Made by a program: the position numbers and the translations under genes. The notes beneath the pieces are model-generated. The model worked only from the letters and a program-made list of their open reading frames with translations. It did not search any database and was not told the origin of the DNA. From contig NZ_JANIFJ010000002.1 in NCBI RefSeq assembly GCF_024519155.1, positions 558,001 through 622,000 of the forward strand: a stretch of DNA of 64,000 nt, read 5' to 3'. Origin of the DNA: Mangrovibrevibacter kandeliae (GTDB lineage: Bacteria; Pseudomonadota; Alphaproteobacteria; Rhizobiales; Rhizobiaceae). Below, piece by piece: positions 37,667-46,844 of this stretch (positions are counted from its first letter, which is position 1; each line of letters starts with the position of its first letter).

Positions 37667-38214
37667 GGCGGCGCCGCGGAACCCTTACCGAAGAGGATGC
37701 GCGCCTCTGGGCCGGCATCGCCGAGACGGTGGCGCCGCTGAAGGGCCGGCTGCGGCGGCGCGCCGCAGCGCCCCCCGTCTTGGAAGAGCCGTCGCCCGTG
37801 CTGCCGGCCGGACTTGCGAAGGCCGTCGAGGACGCACTGCCCGCGCCTTCGCCCGCGCCGGCTGTCCGGCCGCGCAGGCTGACCCAGCACCCGATCGAGA
37901 AGCCGGTGCTGCGCAAGCTCGGCAAGGGACGCCTGCCGATCCAGGCGCGCATCGACCTGCACGAGATGACCCAGGCGGTGGCGCACTACGCACTCGCCGG
38001 GTTTCTGCGCCAGGCCCAGGCCGCCGGCCTGCGCCACGTCCTGGTGATCACCGGTCGCGGCAATGCGACGGGCTCGCGCGGCGTGCTGCGCCGGACGGTG
38101 CCGCACTGGTTCACCACGCCCGAGTTCCGCCCGCTCGTCTCCGGCTACGAGCCGGCCGAGCGCCAGCACGGCGGCGACGGCGCGCTCTATGTCCGGGTGA
38201 GGCGGCTCGGATGA
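37663..38214 (+). CDS. Smr domain-containing protein
   Basis: A 183-residue protein with a C-terminal Smr domain: IDLHEMTQAVAHYALAGFL supplies the conserved D-L-H and VLVITGRGNATGSRG the T-G-x-G motif. Smr domains nick DNA or cleave RNA, for instance in collided-ribosome rescue in other bacteria. The N-terminal 90 residues are basic and Pro-rich and look disordered. It overlaps mltA and the next HTH gene by ATGA on both sides, so the four genes are translationally linked. Confidence 0.92.
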   Translation: MRRRRGTLTEEDARLWAGIAETVAPLKGRLRRRAAAPPVLEEPSPVLPAGLAKAVEDALPAPSPAPAVRPRRLTQHPIEKPVLRKLGKGRLPIQARIDLHEMTQAVAHYALAGFLRQAQAAGLRHVLVITGRGNATGSRGVLRRTVPHWFTTPEFRPLVSGYEPAERQHGGDGALYVRVRRLG

Positions 38215-38600
38215 CCCCGTTCGGCGAGCGGGTTCGCGCCCTGCGGCGAGAACGCGGCGTGACGCAGGCCGAAATGGCTGCGGCGCTCGGCATCTCCAGC
38301 GCCTATCTCTCGGCGCTGGAGCACGGCCGGCGAGGTCGACCGACCTGGCAGCTCCTGCAGCGGATCATCGGCTATCTCAACGTCATCTGGGACGACGCGG
38401 AGGAGCTGGAGCGCCTGGCCGAGCTGTCGCATCCGAAGGTGACGGTGGAAACCGGGGGACTGGGGCCGGAGGCCACCGCGCTCGCCAACCGGCTTGCCGA
38501 GACAATCGCGCAGCTCTCGTCCGACGACACGCGGGCGCTGCTCGGGGCGCTGGAGGAGGCGGTCGCGCGGTCGGAACAGACGACGCGAGGGCGCAAGTAG
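38211..38600 (+). CDS. XRE-type HTH transcriptional regulator
   Basis: A 129-residue protein. Its HTH (VTQAEMAAALGISSAYLSALEHGRRG, about residues 17-42) is close to the N-terminus. The C-terminal half has helices with LANRLAETIAQLSSDDTRALLGALEEA and no clear sensor. Its ATG overlaps the smr stop, so it is the last gene of the tim44-mltA-smr operon, a position conserved in many Hyphomicrobiales. Targets are unknown. Confidence 0.88.
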   Translation: MTPFGERVRALRRERGVTQAEMAAALGISSAYLSALEHGRRGRPTWQLLQRIIGYLNVIWDDAEELERLAELSHPKVTVETGGLGPEATALANRLAETIAQLSSDDTRALLGALEEAVARSEQTTRGRK

Positions 38601-38682
38601 CAAGTGGTGTGGCGTGACCCGTTTCCGCTCACCGATGCAGAACGGGTTAGGGCGGCCGGCAGCCTCCGTGACGCGCCGCGCC

Positions 38683-39657
38683 TCAGCGCTCGCCCATGAT
38701 GGCGCGCAGCTCGCTCAACTTGTCGTTCACCAGCCAGCCGTAGTAGTTCTCCTCCGGCAGGCGCGGCGACTGCCCGGCGGCCGACCGGCGGCGGTTGTCC
38801 GCCGCCAGAGCCCGGGCGCGGGCGCGGGGCGTGCCGACATTGTAGAGCGTTGCGGTGATGCCGGGATTGTCCGTGATGTCGAAGCCGGCGATGTCACGGT
38901 AGGCGTCGATCGAGTCGCGGATCACCGCCGCCATGTAGGCGAGGCTCTTGTCCGGGTCCATGATCGCCTCGTAGACCGCAGGCGCCTGATCCGGTGACAA
39001 TTCAGGATAGCCGGATACCCGATGCACGATATCCGTCACCGACAGTGCCGCGAGCGGGTTGATCTGGCCGAGCCCGAAGGTCTGCCCGGCGTAATAGGGC
39101 TGGAAGAAGGTCGCCCCGAAGCGATCGTTGGGGAAGCGCTCGCCGCCGACCGTCTTTCCGCGGAACCGATCGTTCCAGACGTCTTCCCTGCACGCCCAGA
39201 GGTCCGCGTCGTTGCGCAGGCCGCTGCAGCCATCGAACTGCGGCCGCCGCACGAAGTCCGAAACGCTTTCGCCGTCGTAGCTGAACTCGATATCGGAATG
39301 CAGGTAGGACAGCGCCTTGACGTAGTAGGTCTGGAGGCGGTCCATCGCGTCGACGTTGAAGGTGTGCTCGCCGACGAGCGCCCCGACGATGTGGATGGGG
39401 TCGATGCCGTAGGCCCGCGCCGCCGACCTGATCTTGCTGCGCAGCTCCGCGTCGCCGGCGAGAAGATCGCGGATCCGCTCGTACTTCGCCTCGAAGCTCG
39501 AGCGGGTGTCGCGGGTGCGCTTGCGGGCGCCATAGGGCACGTCCGGCTGCTCGGTGTGGCGGTTGCCGGGCGGCACGCGCGTCGCGGCTTCGACCGTCTG
39601 GACGGACGGCCCGGCGAAAAGATAGATCGACACGAAGCCGACGATCCAGCGGCGCAT
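38683..39657 (-). CDS. DUF1402 family exported protein
   Basis: A 324-residue exported protein. The ATG at 39657 gives a signal sequence (MRRWIVGFVSIYLFAGPSVQTVEA). The segment around YGIDPIHIVGALVGEHTFNVDAMDRLQTYY and GQTFGLGQINPLAAL has the layout of a lysozyme-like or lytic transglycosylase domain (a Glu followed by G-x-G-Q-I/x-P), so peptidoglycan cleavage is possible. DUF1402 itself has no proven function. It is convergent with the HTH gene. A GTG 24 bases upstream is a less likely start. Confidence 0.8.
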   Translation of the reverse strand: MRRWIVGFVSIYLFAGPSVQTVEAATRVPPGNRHTEQPDVPYGARKRTRDTRSSFEAKYERIRDLLAGDAELRSKIRSAARAYGIDPIHIVGALVGEHTFNVDAMDRLQTYYVKALSYLHSDIEFSYDGESVSDFVRRPQFDGCSGLRNDADLWACREDVWNDRFRGKTVGGERFPNDRFGATFFQPYYAGQTFGLGQINPLAALSVTDIVHRVSGYPELSPDQAPAVYEAIMDPDKSLAYMAAVIRDSIDAYRDIAGFDITDNPGITATLYNVGTPRARARALAADNRRRSAAGQSPRLPEENYYGWLVNDKLSELRAIMGER

Positions 39658-39802
39658 GGCGGACGGTCCCGAAGTGGTCACGAGGCGCTAGCGGGATAGC
39701 GGATCGACGCCGTCGTGTCGACGCGAGCTGAGCGGCGCTGCGACATCGAGCGGCGGCCGCTCTTCAACACTGCGTTAACCATAAGATACGACACTGAGCC
39801 GC

Positions 39803-40597
39803 ATGTGCCGCTTCCTCGCCTACGCCGGTGCGCCGGTCTTCCTCGACAGCCTGCTGATTCGACCGCGCAGCTCGCTGATCGCGCAGTCGCTCGCCGCCCG
39901 CGAGGCGAAGACCGTCGTCAACGGCGACGGTTGCGGCATCGCCTGGTATGGCGATCGGGAGGAGGCGGGTCTGTATCGCGGCATTCTGCCCGCGTGGTCG
40001 GACGCCAATCTCGTCTCGCTCTGTCGGCAGATCCGTTCGGGCCTGTTCTGCGCCCACGTGCGTTCGGCGACGTCGGGCGAGGTCTCGACGGCCAATTGCC
40101 ATCCCTTCGCCTATGGCCGGCACATTTTCATGCACAACGGCCAGATCGGCGGCTATGACCGCCTGCGCCGGCGGATCGACGGGCTGATCCCTGACGCGCT
40201 CTATGCGGCGCGCAAGGGCACGAGCGACAGCGAGGCGCTGTTCCTCATCGCCATCGCCCATGGTCTCGAGCGCGATCCGGTGGAGGCGATGCGTCTGGCG
40301 CTCGCCGACGCCCGCGCCGAGATGCTGGCGGCCGACATCGCCGAGCCGCTGCGCTTCGCTGCGGCGCATTCGGATGGCGAGACGCTCTGGGCCTATCGCT
40401 GGTCGAGCGACGAGCGGCCGCCGTCGCTCTACTGGCGCGCGGACGAGGCAGGCGTCACGGTCGCCTCCGAACCCTGCGACGAGGCCGCCGCATCCTGGCG
40501 GCCAGTTCCGCCGGGCAGCGTGCTCGCCATCACGCGGGACGGACGGACGGCAACGTTTCCCTTCGCGCCGGAGGCGGCGCTGCCTCGCGCTGCATGA
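39803..40597 (+). CDS. Class II glutamine amidotransferase (EgtC/YafJ-like)
   Basis: A 264-residue Ntn-hydrolase. The N-terminal Cys2 (MCRFLAYAG) is the nucleophile after Met removal. VVNGDGCGIAWYGD, LFCAHVRSATSGEVSTANCHPF and IFMHNGQIGGY supply the oxyanion and substrate pocket. The family includes EgtC and YafJ; without egtA, egtB or egtD neighbours I cannot claim ergothioneine synthesis. The gene nearly abuts the DUF3572 gene and may be co-transcribed with it. Confidence 0.9.
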   Translation: MCRFLAYAGAPVFLDSLLIRPRSSLIAQSLAAREAKTVVNGDGCGIAWYGDREEAGLYRGILPAWSDANLVSLCRQIRSGLFCAHVRSATSGEVSTANCHPFAYGRHIFMHNGQIGGYDRLRRRIDGLIPDALYAARKGTSDSEALFLIAIAHGLERDPVEAMRLALADARAEMLAADIAEPLRFAAAHSDGETLWAYRWSSDERPPSLYWRADEAGVTVASEPCDEAAASWRPVPPGSVLAITRDGRTATFPFAPEAALPRAA

Positions 40598-40632
40598 GAC
40601 CGCGAGCGGGCGAACGAAAGGACGGAGAACCA

Positions 40633-40932
40633 GTGAGACGCGGCGGGGGCGAAGGCGACGGAGAGGCTGAGGCACGCGCGGTTGCGCGAGCGATCCTCAC
40701 CTGGCTTGCCGGAGAGCCTGATCTTCTCGGCCGGTTCCTGGCGATTTCCGGCGCCCGGCCGGACACGCTGCGTGGCTCCGTCGACGACCCGGGCTTCCTC
40801 GCCGGTCTCGTCGACTTCCTGATGGCGCACGAGCCAAGCCTCCTCGCCTTCTGCGAGGCGACCGCCACGCCGCCCGAGCGCGTCGTCGCCGCCCATTACC
40901 GGCTCAGCGGCCCCGCCGTCGACGGCAGCTGA
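40633..40932 (+). CDS. DUF3572 family protein
   Basis: A 99-residue cytosolic protein. AILTWLAGEPDLLGRFLAISG, DPGFLAGLVDFLMAHEPSLLAFCEA and VVAAHYRLSG fit DUF3572, a small all-helical alphaproteobacterial family of unknown role. The GTG at 40633 follows GGACGGAG and gives the usual length. An ATG at 40594 overlapping the previous stop would add 13 residues. Confidence 0.8.
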   Translation: MRRGGGEGDGEAEARAVARAILTWLAGEPDLLGRFLAISGARPDTLRGSVDDPGFLAGLVDFLMAHEPSLLAFCEATATPPERVVAAHYRLSGPAVDGS

Positions 40933-41156
40933 TCCCGTGCGGCTGCGGACTCTTCCGGAACAGGTTTAGCTCGCAATCTCCGGTCGCGATCGTCCGGCTG
41001 CTCAACGCCTGCGCAGGTCGCATCCAAACAGTGCACTCCACCCGTCGCCAAGGGCACGGGTGCCTCTCGTCCTGCCGCGCTGAGCCGCCCGGCGGGCGGC
41101 GCCGGCATCTGGCACGCCGGATGCAAGCCTTGGCTGTCGCGAACGGAGATGCGCGG

Positions 41157-42245
41157 ATGGCAAGGGCGGCCGAGATCGACATCGTGTCGGTGTCCAAGGT
41201 GTACGGACGCACGACGGCGGTCGACAACATCAGCCTGAAGATCCCCTCGGGCAGCTATTGCTGCCTGCTCGGGCCTTCGGGCTGCGGCAAGTCGTCGACG
41301 CTGCGGATGATCGCCGGACACGAGTCGATCTCAACCGGCGACATCCGCCTCGGCCCCGTCGTCGTCACCGACCTGCCGCCGGCCAAGCGCGGCACGGCGA
41401 TGATGTTCCAGTCCTACGCGCTGTTTCCCCATCTCGACCTCGTCGACAACGTCGCCTTCAGCCTGAAGATGCGCGGCGTCGCCAAGCCCGAGCGCAGGGC
41501 GAAGGCGCTCGACATGCTCAAGCTGATGCACATGGAGGCCTATGCCGACCGACGGCCGGCGCAGCTCTCCGGCGGCCAGCAGCAGCGCGTGGCGCTCGCC
41601 CGGGCGCTGATCACCGGTCCGGAGGCCCTGCTGCTCGACGAGCCGCTGTCGGCGCTCGACCCGTTCCTGAAGGTGCGGATGCGGGCCGAGCTGAAGAAGC
41701 TGCAGGCGAGCCTCGGCATCACCTTCGTGCACGTCACCCACAGCCAGGAGGAGGCGATGGCCCTCGCCGACCTGATCGTGGTGATGAACGACGGGCGGAT
41801 CGAGCAGGCGGCGGCGCCGCGCACGGTGTTCGAGCGTCCCTCGACGGGCTTCGTCGCCCGCTTCATGGGCGACCACAATGTCGTCTCCGGCCGGGTGACG
41901 GCGGCCGAGAACGGACGCGTGACGGTTCAGGTGCCGGGCCGCGGAAGCTTCGCCGCCCTCGGCGCGCCGCGCGAGATCGGCAGCGCCGCCGACATCGGCA
42001 TCCGCATCGACCACGTGCGCCTCGGCGCAGGCGAGGAGCCGCACCTCGGCTTCTCGGGCACGGTCGCCAACATCGAATACCGCGGCGGCTCGGTGAAGCT
42101 CTCGGTGAGCGGCGCGGGGCTCGACGACTTCACCGCCATCCTGCGCGACCGCGACTTCTACGCCCAACCGATCGCGGTGGGCGAACTGGTCGCGCTGCAT
42201 TGGGACCTTGCCGACACGCTGGTGCTCGGCCGGCTGGACTCCTGA
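41157..42245 (+). CDS. ABC transporter ATPase, spermidine/putrescine-type (PotA-like)
   Basis: A 362-residue ATPase. Walker A GPSGCGKS is at residues 39-46, the signature LSGGQQQRVALARAL and Walker B LLLDEPLSALDP follow, with the H-loop in FVHVTHSQEEA. The C-terminal TOBE domain holds SGRVTAAENGRVTVQ. It energises the importer made of the next three genes. The ATG at 41157 follows GGAG. It opens a five-gene operon that ends with a racemase gene. TOBE domains of this class sense substrate, but the ligand cannot be read. Confidence 0.93.
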   Translation: MARAAEIDIVSVSKVYGRTTAVDNISLKIPSGSYCCLLGPSGCGKSSTLRMIAGHESISTGDIRLGPVVVTDLPPAKRGTAMMFQSYALFPHLDLVDNVAFSLKMRGVAKPERRAKALDMLKLMHMEAYADRRPAQLSGGQQQRVALARALITGPEALLLDEPLSALDPFLKVRMRAELKKLQASLGITFVHVTHSQEEAMALADLIVVMNDGRIEQAAAPRTVFERPSTGFVARFMGDHNVVSGRVTAAENGRVTVQVPGRGSFAALGAPREIGSAADIGIRIDHVRLGAGEEPHLGFSGTVANIEYRGGSVKLSVSGAGLDDFTAILRDRDFYAQPIAVGELVALHWDLADTLVLGRLDS

Positions 42246-42270
42246 CACAACCGGAGAGGGGAGAGGGCGA

Positions 42271-43560
42271 ATGACGAAAGAGACGTCGACCAAGGCGGGG
42301 ATCTCCCGCCGCCAGGTGCTGAAGACGGGTGCGGCGGCGGCCGGCCTCGCCGTCGGCTCGGGTGCGATCACCGGCTTTCCGACCGTGTGGGCGCAGAACC
42401 CGATCACGCTGCGCCAGTTCGGCACCGGCGTGTCGAACATCAACGCCATCGCCGACAAGTGCAAGGCGGACCTCGGCATCACGCTGGAGATGACGGCGAC
42501 AGACTCGGACGCCGCCGCGCAGCGGGCGGTCACCCAGCCGAACTCCTACGACATCGCCGACATCGAGTACTGGATCCTGAAGAAGGTCTATCCGGTCGGC
42601 GTCATCCAGCCGATGGATGTCTCCAAGCTCAAATACTACGACCAGGTCGTGCCGCTGTTCAAAAGCGGCAAGCTGACGCCGGAGAGCGTCATCGCGCAGG
42701 GCACCGCGCCGCACACGGTCGGCTACGTCGAAAAGCCGGGCGACAAGACGTTCGCCAAAAGCGAGACGCAGTGGTTCACGATGATGCCGACCATCTACAA
42801 CGCCGACACGCTGGGCATCCGCCCGGATCTCGTCGGCCGGGACATCACCACCTGGGCCGACATCATGGATCCGGCCTTCAAGGGCAAGACCTCGATCCTC
42901 AACATCCCGTCCATCGGCATCATGGACGCCGCGATGATCATGGAGGCTATGGGCAACATCAAGTATGCCGACAAGGGCAACATGACCAAGGATGAGATCG
43001 ACAAGACGATCGAGTTCCTGATCAAGGCCAAGGGCGACGGGCAGTTCCGCGCCTTCTGGAAGAGCTTCGACGAGTCGGTGAACCTGATGGCCTCCGGCGA
43101 GGTGGTGATCCAGTCGATGTGGTCGCCGGCGGTCGCGGCCGTGCGCTCCAAGGGCATCGCCTGCAAGTACCAGCCGCTGAAGGAGGGCTATCGCGCCTGG
43201 GGTGGCGGCCTCGGCCTCGCCTCACATCTCAGCGGCGCCCAGCTCGACGCGGCCTACGACTATATCAACTGGTACACCTCCGGCTGGGTCGGCGCCTATC
43301 TGAACCGGCAGGGCTACTATTCGGCCTGCATGGACACCGCCAAGAAGTTCATGTCGGACGACGAATGGGGCTTCTGGATCGAGGGCAAGCCGGCCGAGAA
43401 GGACATCCTCTCGCCGGAGGGCAAGGTGATGGAGAAGGCCGGCGCGGTGCGTGACGGCGGCTCCTTCCAGGAGCGCATGGGCCATGTCGCCTGCTGGAAC
43501 TCGGTGATGGACGAGGACCGCTACATGGTCCGCCGCTGGAACGAGTTCATCGCAGCCTGA
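42271..43560 (+). CDS. ABC transporter periplasmic substrate-binding protein (PotD-like)
   Basis: A 429-residue exported binding protein. A twin-arginine signal (ISRRQVLKTGAAAAGLAVGSG, Arg13-Arg14) suggests Tat export and folding before secretion. The mature protein follows the extracellular solute-binding family 1 layout, with LRQFGTGVSNIN, DIADIEYWILKK, YNADTLGIRP and SGEVVIQSMWSPAVAAVRSKG. Its length exceeds that of classical PotD (about 350), and the acidic polyamine pocket is not obvious. The ligand may be a nitrogen compound related to the downstream racemase. Confidence 0.9.
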   Translation: MTKETSTKAGISRRQVLKTGAAAAGLAVGSGAITGFPTVWAQNPITLRQFGTGVSNINAIADKCKADLGITLEMTATDSDAAAQRAVTQPNSYDIADIEYWILKKVYPVGVIQPMDVSKLKYYDQVVPLFKSGKLTPESVIAQGTAPHTVGYVEKPGDKTFAKSETQWFTMMPTIYNADTLGIRPDLVGRDITTWADIMDPAFKGKTSILNIPSIGIMDAAMIMEAMGNIKYADKGNMTKDEIDKTIEFLIKAKGDGQFRAFWKSFDESVNLMASGEVVIQSMWSPAVAAVRSKGIACKYQPLKEGYRAWGGGLGLASHLSGAQLDAAYDYINWYTSGWVGAYLNRQGYYSACMDTAKKFMSDDEWGFWIEGKPAEKDILSPEGKVMEKAGAVRDGGSFQERMGHVACWNSVMDEDRYMVRRWNEFIAA

Positions 43561-43627
43561 CGCCTCGGCGGCCGAGCGCCCGTCGGGCACCCGGCCGCCC
43601 CCACGCCCCGCCGCGCGAAGGACACCG

Positions 43628-44545
43628 ATGGCCGTCGCCCTCGATCAACCGGACACAATCGATGCCGCGTCTCCCGCGCCCGCCCGCCGCCGGCGCGGCA
43701 GAGCCGAGGCCGTGCCGTACCTGCAGGCAACGCCGCTGTTCCTGATCCTCGGCGTCTTCCTGCTCGTGCCGATCGTGATGATCGCCGTCGTCTCCTTCTG
43801 GGACTACGACTTCGCGCAGATGTATCCGGGTTTCGTCACCTTCAACTACACCGAGACGCTCGGCTCCTGGGTGACCTGGAAGACCTACCTCAACACCTTG
43901 AAATATGCGGCCATCGTCTGGGCGCTGACGCTGACGATCGGCTTCACCGTCGCCTACTTCCTCGCCTTCCACGTCCGCTCGACGGCGATGCAGATGGTGC
44001 TCTTCCTCGTCTGCACGGTGCCGTTCCTGACCTCCAACATCATCCGGATGATCTCCTGGATCCCGGTGCTCGGCCGCAACGGGCTCGTCAACTCGGCGCT
44101 GGTCGGCTCCGGCCTCGTCGCGCGGCCGGTCGAGTGGCTGCTCTATTCGGACTTCGCCGTCGTGCTGGCGATGGTGCACCTCTACACGCTGTTCATGGTG
44201 ACGCCGATCTTCAACACGCTGATGCGCATCGACCGCGCGCTGATCGAGGCGGCGCGGGACGCGGGGGCGAGCGGGCGGCAGATCCTGTGGAACGTCATCC
44301 TGCCGCTCGCCAAGCCAGGGATGGCGATCGGGACCATCTTCGTCGTCACGCTGGTGATGGCCGACTTCTCGACGGTGCAGGTGATGTCGGGCGGCCAGAG
44401 CGCCTCGGTCGCGCTGATGATGAAAAACCAGATGTCGCTGCTGCAATACCCGGCGGCGGCGGCCAACGCGGTGGTGCTCCTCGTCCTCGTGCTGCTTCTC
44501 GTCGCGGCGATCCTGCGCGTCGTCGACATCCGCAAGGAGCTCTGA
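43628..44545 (+). CDS. ABC transporter permease (PotB-like)
   Basis: A 305-residue inner-membrane permease with six helices, beginning LFLILGVFLLVPIVMIAVV after a basic N-terminus. The EAA loop EAARDAGASGRQILWNVILPLAKPG couples it to the ATPase. It pairs with the next permease, which starts 4 bp after its stop codon. Start and spacing are consistent with an operon with the binding protein. Confidence 0.93.
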   Translation: MAVALDQPDTIDAASPAPARRRRGRAEAVPYLQATPLFLILGVFLLVPIVMIAVVSFWDYDFAQMYPGFVTFNYTETLGSWVTWKTYLNTLKYAAIVWALTLTIGFTVAYFLAFHVRSTAMQMVLFLVCTVPFLTSNIIRMISWIPVLGRNGLVNSALVGSGLVARPVEWLLYSDFAVVLAMVHLYTLFMVTPIFNTLMRIDRALIEAARDAGASGRQILWNVILPLAKPGMAIGTIFVVTLVMADFSTVQVMSGGQSASVALMMKNQMSLLQYPAAAANAVVLLVLVLLLVAAILRVVDIRKEL

Positions 44546-44548
44546 GCC

Positions 44549-45373
44549 GTGCATCACGAGAAGCGCACCTTCGAGTTCTACGCCCTCGCCGCCTTCTTCG
44601 CGCTGTTCGTGCTGTTCCTCTACGGCCCGCTCTCGGCGATCCTGATCCTGTCCTTCCAGGGGCCGGACGGCGGACTGACCTTCCCGCTGAACGGCGTCTC
44701 GACGCACTGGTTCGCCAACCTCTTCGAGCGCCAGGCGGTCGGCGACTTCGGCGGCTCGTTCCGCCGCTCCTTCACGCTCGGGCTGCTGGTGATGGCGACG
44801 ACGGTCACCGTCTCGCTGCTCGCCGGGCTCGCCTTCCGCCGCCGCTTCCGTGGCGGCACGGCGCTCTTCTACCTTTCGATCGCCAGCCTCGTCGTGCCCT
44901 CGATCATCGTCAGCCTCGGCATCGGCGTCCTGTTCAGCCAGCTCGGCCTGCAGCCCACCTGGTTCACCTCGGCCTTCGGCGCGCACCTGACCTGGACGCT
45001 GCCCTTCGGGGTGCTCATCATGTTCGCCGTCTTCAACCGCTTCTCGCCGGTCTACGAGGAGGCGGCGCGCGATCTCGGCGCAACGTCCTGGCAGACCTTT
45101 GCGCATGTCGTCCTGCCGATCATCCTGCCGAGCCTGATCGGCGTCGGCCTGTTCGGCTTCACGCTGTCCTATGACGAGTTCGCGCGCACGCTGTTGACCG
45201 CCGGCACCTTCAACACGCTGCCGCTCGAGATCTACGGCATGACCACCAACGTCACGACGCCGGTGCTCTACGCGCTCGGCACGGTCACCACGCTGTTCTC
45301 CTTCCTGGTGATCCTCGCCACGCTCGGCATCATCCTCGGCCTTGCCCGCCGGCGCGGGCGGGCTGCGGCGTGA
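44549..45373 (+). CDS. ABC transporter permease (PotC-like)
   Basis: A 274-residue second permease. The GTG start is followed by FYALAAFFALFVLFLYGPLSAILILSF as the first helix. The EAA loop is EAARDLGATSWQTFAHVVLPIILPS. Six helices are visible. Its stop overlaps the GTG of the racemase gene by 4 bp, so the racemase is made with the transporter. Confidence 0.93.
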   Translation: MHHEKRTFEFYALAAFFALFVLFLYGPLSAILILSFQGPDGGLTFPLNGVSTHWFANLFERQAVGDFGGSFRRSFTLGLLVMATTVTVSLLAGLAFRRRFRGGTALFYLSIASLVVPSIIVSLGIGVLFSQLGLQPTWFTSAFGAHLTWTLPFGVLIMFAVFNRFSPVYEEAARDLGATSWQTFAHVVLPIILPSLIGVGLFGFTLSYDEFARTLLTAGTFNTLPLEIYGMTTNVTTPVLYALGTVTTLFSFLVILATLGIILGLARRRGRAAA

Positions 45374-46101
45374 AGCTCCTCGTCGTCAATCCGAACACGA
45401 CAGCCTCGATGACGGCGACCATCGCGGCTGCGGCGCGCGCCGTGGCTGATGGGGAGACCGAAGTCGTCGCGGTCACCTCGGCGATGGGGCCAGCCTCGAT
45501 CGAGGGCTACTACGACGAGGCCTTCGCCGTCCCGGGCCTGATCCGGGCGATCCGCGACGGCGAGGCGGCGGGGGCGGACGCGGCCGTCATCGCCTGCTTC
45601 GACGACACCGGTCTGGACGCGGCACGCGCGGCAGTCGCGATCCCCGTCCTCGGCCTTTGCGAGGCCGGCCTTTCGCTTGCCGCGATGCTCGCGCCGCGCA
45701 TCGGCATCGTCACGACGCTCGCCCGCTCGCGGGTGCCGCTCGAGCATCTGGTGCAGCGCTACGGGATGGCGGGACGCGCTTTCGTGCGCGCCGCCGACAT
45801 CCCCGTCCTGTCGCTGGAGGATCCGACGTCGGGCGCGAAGGCGAAGCTCACGGCCGAGATCGAACGGGCGCTGGAGGAGGACGGCGCAGAGGCGATCCTC
45901 CTCGGCTGCGCCGGCATGGCCGACCTCGCTGCAGAGCTGTCCGAGACGTTCGGCGTGCCCGTGGTGGACGGTGTAGGCGCGGCCGTGAAGCAGGCCGAGG
46001 CGCTGGTCGCGCTTGGCCTCAGGACCTCGAAGCACCGCACCTACGCCGCGCCCCTCGCCAAGCCCTATGCGGGGCTCATGGCCGAGTTCGAGCCGCGGTA
46101 G
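45370..46101 (+). CDS. Asp/Glu/hydantoin racemase family protein
   Basis: A 243-residue cytosolic racemase (PF01177). It begins KLLVVNPNTTASMT, the hydantoin/allantoin-type N-terminus. The two catalytic cysteines are in ACFDDTGLDAAR and LLGCAGMADLAAEL. Members act on hydantoins or allantoin, giving stereoisomers for amino-acid or purine-nitrogen use. Overlap with the permease gene (GTGA) ties it to the importer. No hydantoinase or allantoinase is in the window, so the substrate is inferred only from family and context. Confidence 0.88.
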   Translation: MKLLVVNPNTTASMTATIAAAARAVADGETEVVAVTSAMGPASIEGYYDEAFAVPGLIRAIRDGEAAGADAAVIACFDDTGLDAARAAVAIPVLGLCEAGLSLAAMLAPRIGIVTTLARSRVPLEHLVQRYGMAGRAFVRAADIPVLSLEDPTSGAKAKLTAEIERALEEDGAEAILLGCAGMADLAAELSETFGVPVVDGVGAAVKQAEALVALGLRTSKHRTYAAPLAKPYAGLMAEFEPR

Positions 46102-46146
46102 GCGGCCGCACTGCCGTCCTGCGTGCCAGATCGCGCGGAGAACGCG

Positions 46147-46261
46147 GCACCCTCATCCTGAGGTGGCCGGCAGGGCCCTCGACGGGCGAGGGCGCCCCGA
46201 TTTCAGCCGCCCGAGCCCGTTCCAGCGGCGCGTTGAAGCTCGCACCTTGGGGTGAGGGTGC
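46147..46261. repeat. REP-like palindromic element with 19-bp terminal inverted repeats
   Basis: The element opens GCACCCTCATCCTGAGGTG (46147-46165) and ends CACCTTGGGGTGAGGGTGC (46243-46261), inverted with 16 of 19 matches. The mismatches are all transitions that permit G-U pairing. An inner hairpin GCCCTCG/CGAGGGC lies at about 46175-46193. The CCTCATCCTGAGGTG core resembles interspersed intergenic repeats common in Bradyrhizobium-like genomes. It lies between the racemase and hslV 3' ends and may also terminate transcription. Confidence 0.6.
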
Positions 46262-46280
46262 AAGGCGAAAGCGGATCCGA

Positions 46281-46844
46281 TCAGGCCGCCTCGAGCTCCT
46301 CGAGCACCACGTTTTCGTTGGTGTAGATGCAGATCTCCGCTGCGATCTTCATCGCCCGGCGGGCGATCGCCTCCGCGTTGAGGTCGGTGTCGGCAAGGGC
46401 CTTCGCTGCTGCGAGCGCATAGTTGCCGCCCGAGCCGATCGCCATGACGCCGGCCTCCGGCTCCAGGACGTCGCCATTGCCGGTCAGCGTGAGCGTGACC
46501 TTGCTGTCGGCGACGATCATCATCGCCTCGAGCCGGCGCAGGTAGCGGTCGGTGCGCCAGTCCTTGGCGAGCTCGACGCAGGCGCGCATCAACTGGTCGG
46601 GGTACTGCTCGAGCTTGCCCTCCAGCCGCTCCAGGAGGGTGAAGGCGTCGGCCGTGGCGCCCGCGAAGCCGGCGATGACGGCGCCGCCCTTGCCGATGCG
46701 CCGCACCTTGCGGGCATTGCCCTTCATCACCGTGTTGCCGAGGGAGACCTGGCCGTCGCCGGCGATCACCACTTTGCCGCCCTTGCGCACGGTGACGATC
46801 GTGGTGCCGTACATCGTGGCGGGGTCGTGCTGTTCGAAACTCAT
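46281..46844 (-). CDS. hslV: ATP-dependent protease peptidase subunit HslV
   Basis: A 187-residue proteasome-like peptidase. The mature N-terminal Thr lies in [24 protein letters not shown] (T14 after processing). [27 protein letters not shown] and [18 protein letters not shown] are conserved. It forms a dodecamer that degrades proteins fed by HslU. The usual hslV-hslU pair is split here: hslU lies at 57.6 kb. hslV is divergent from hisB, a placement commonly seen in this order. Confidence 0.95.
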   Translation of the reverse strand: MSFEQHDPATMYGTTIVTVRKGGKVVIAGDGQVSLGNTVMKGNARKVRRIGKGGAVIAGFAGATADAFTLLERLEGKLEQYPDQLMRACVELAKDWRTDRYLRRLEAMMIVADSKVTLTLTGNGDVLEPEAGVMAIGSGGNYALAAAKALADTDLNAEAIARRAMKIAAEICIYTNENVVLEELEAA

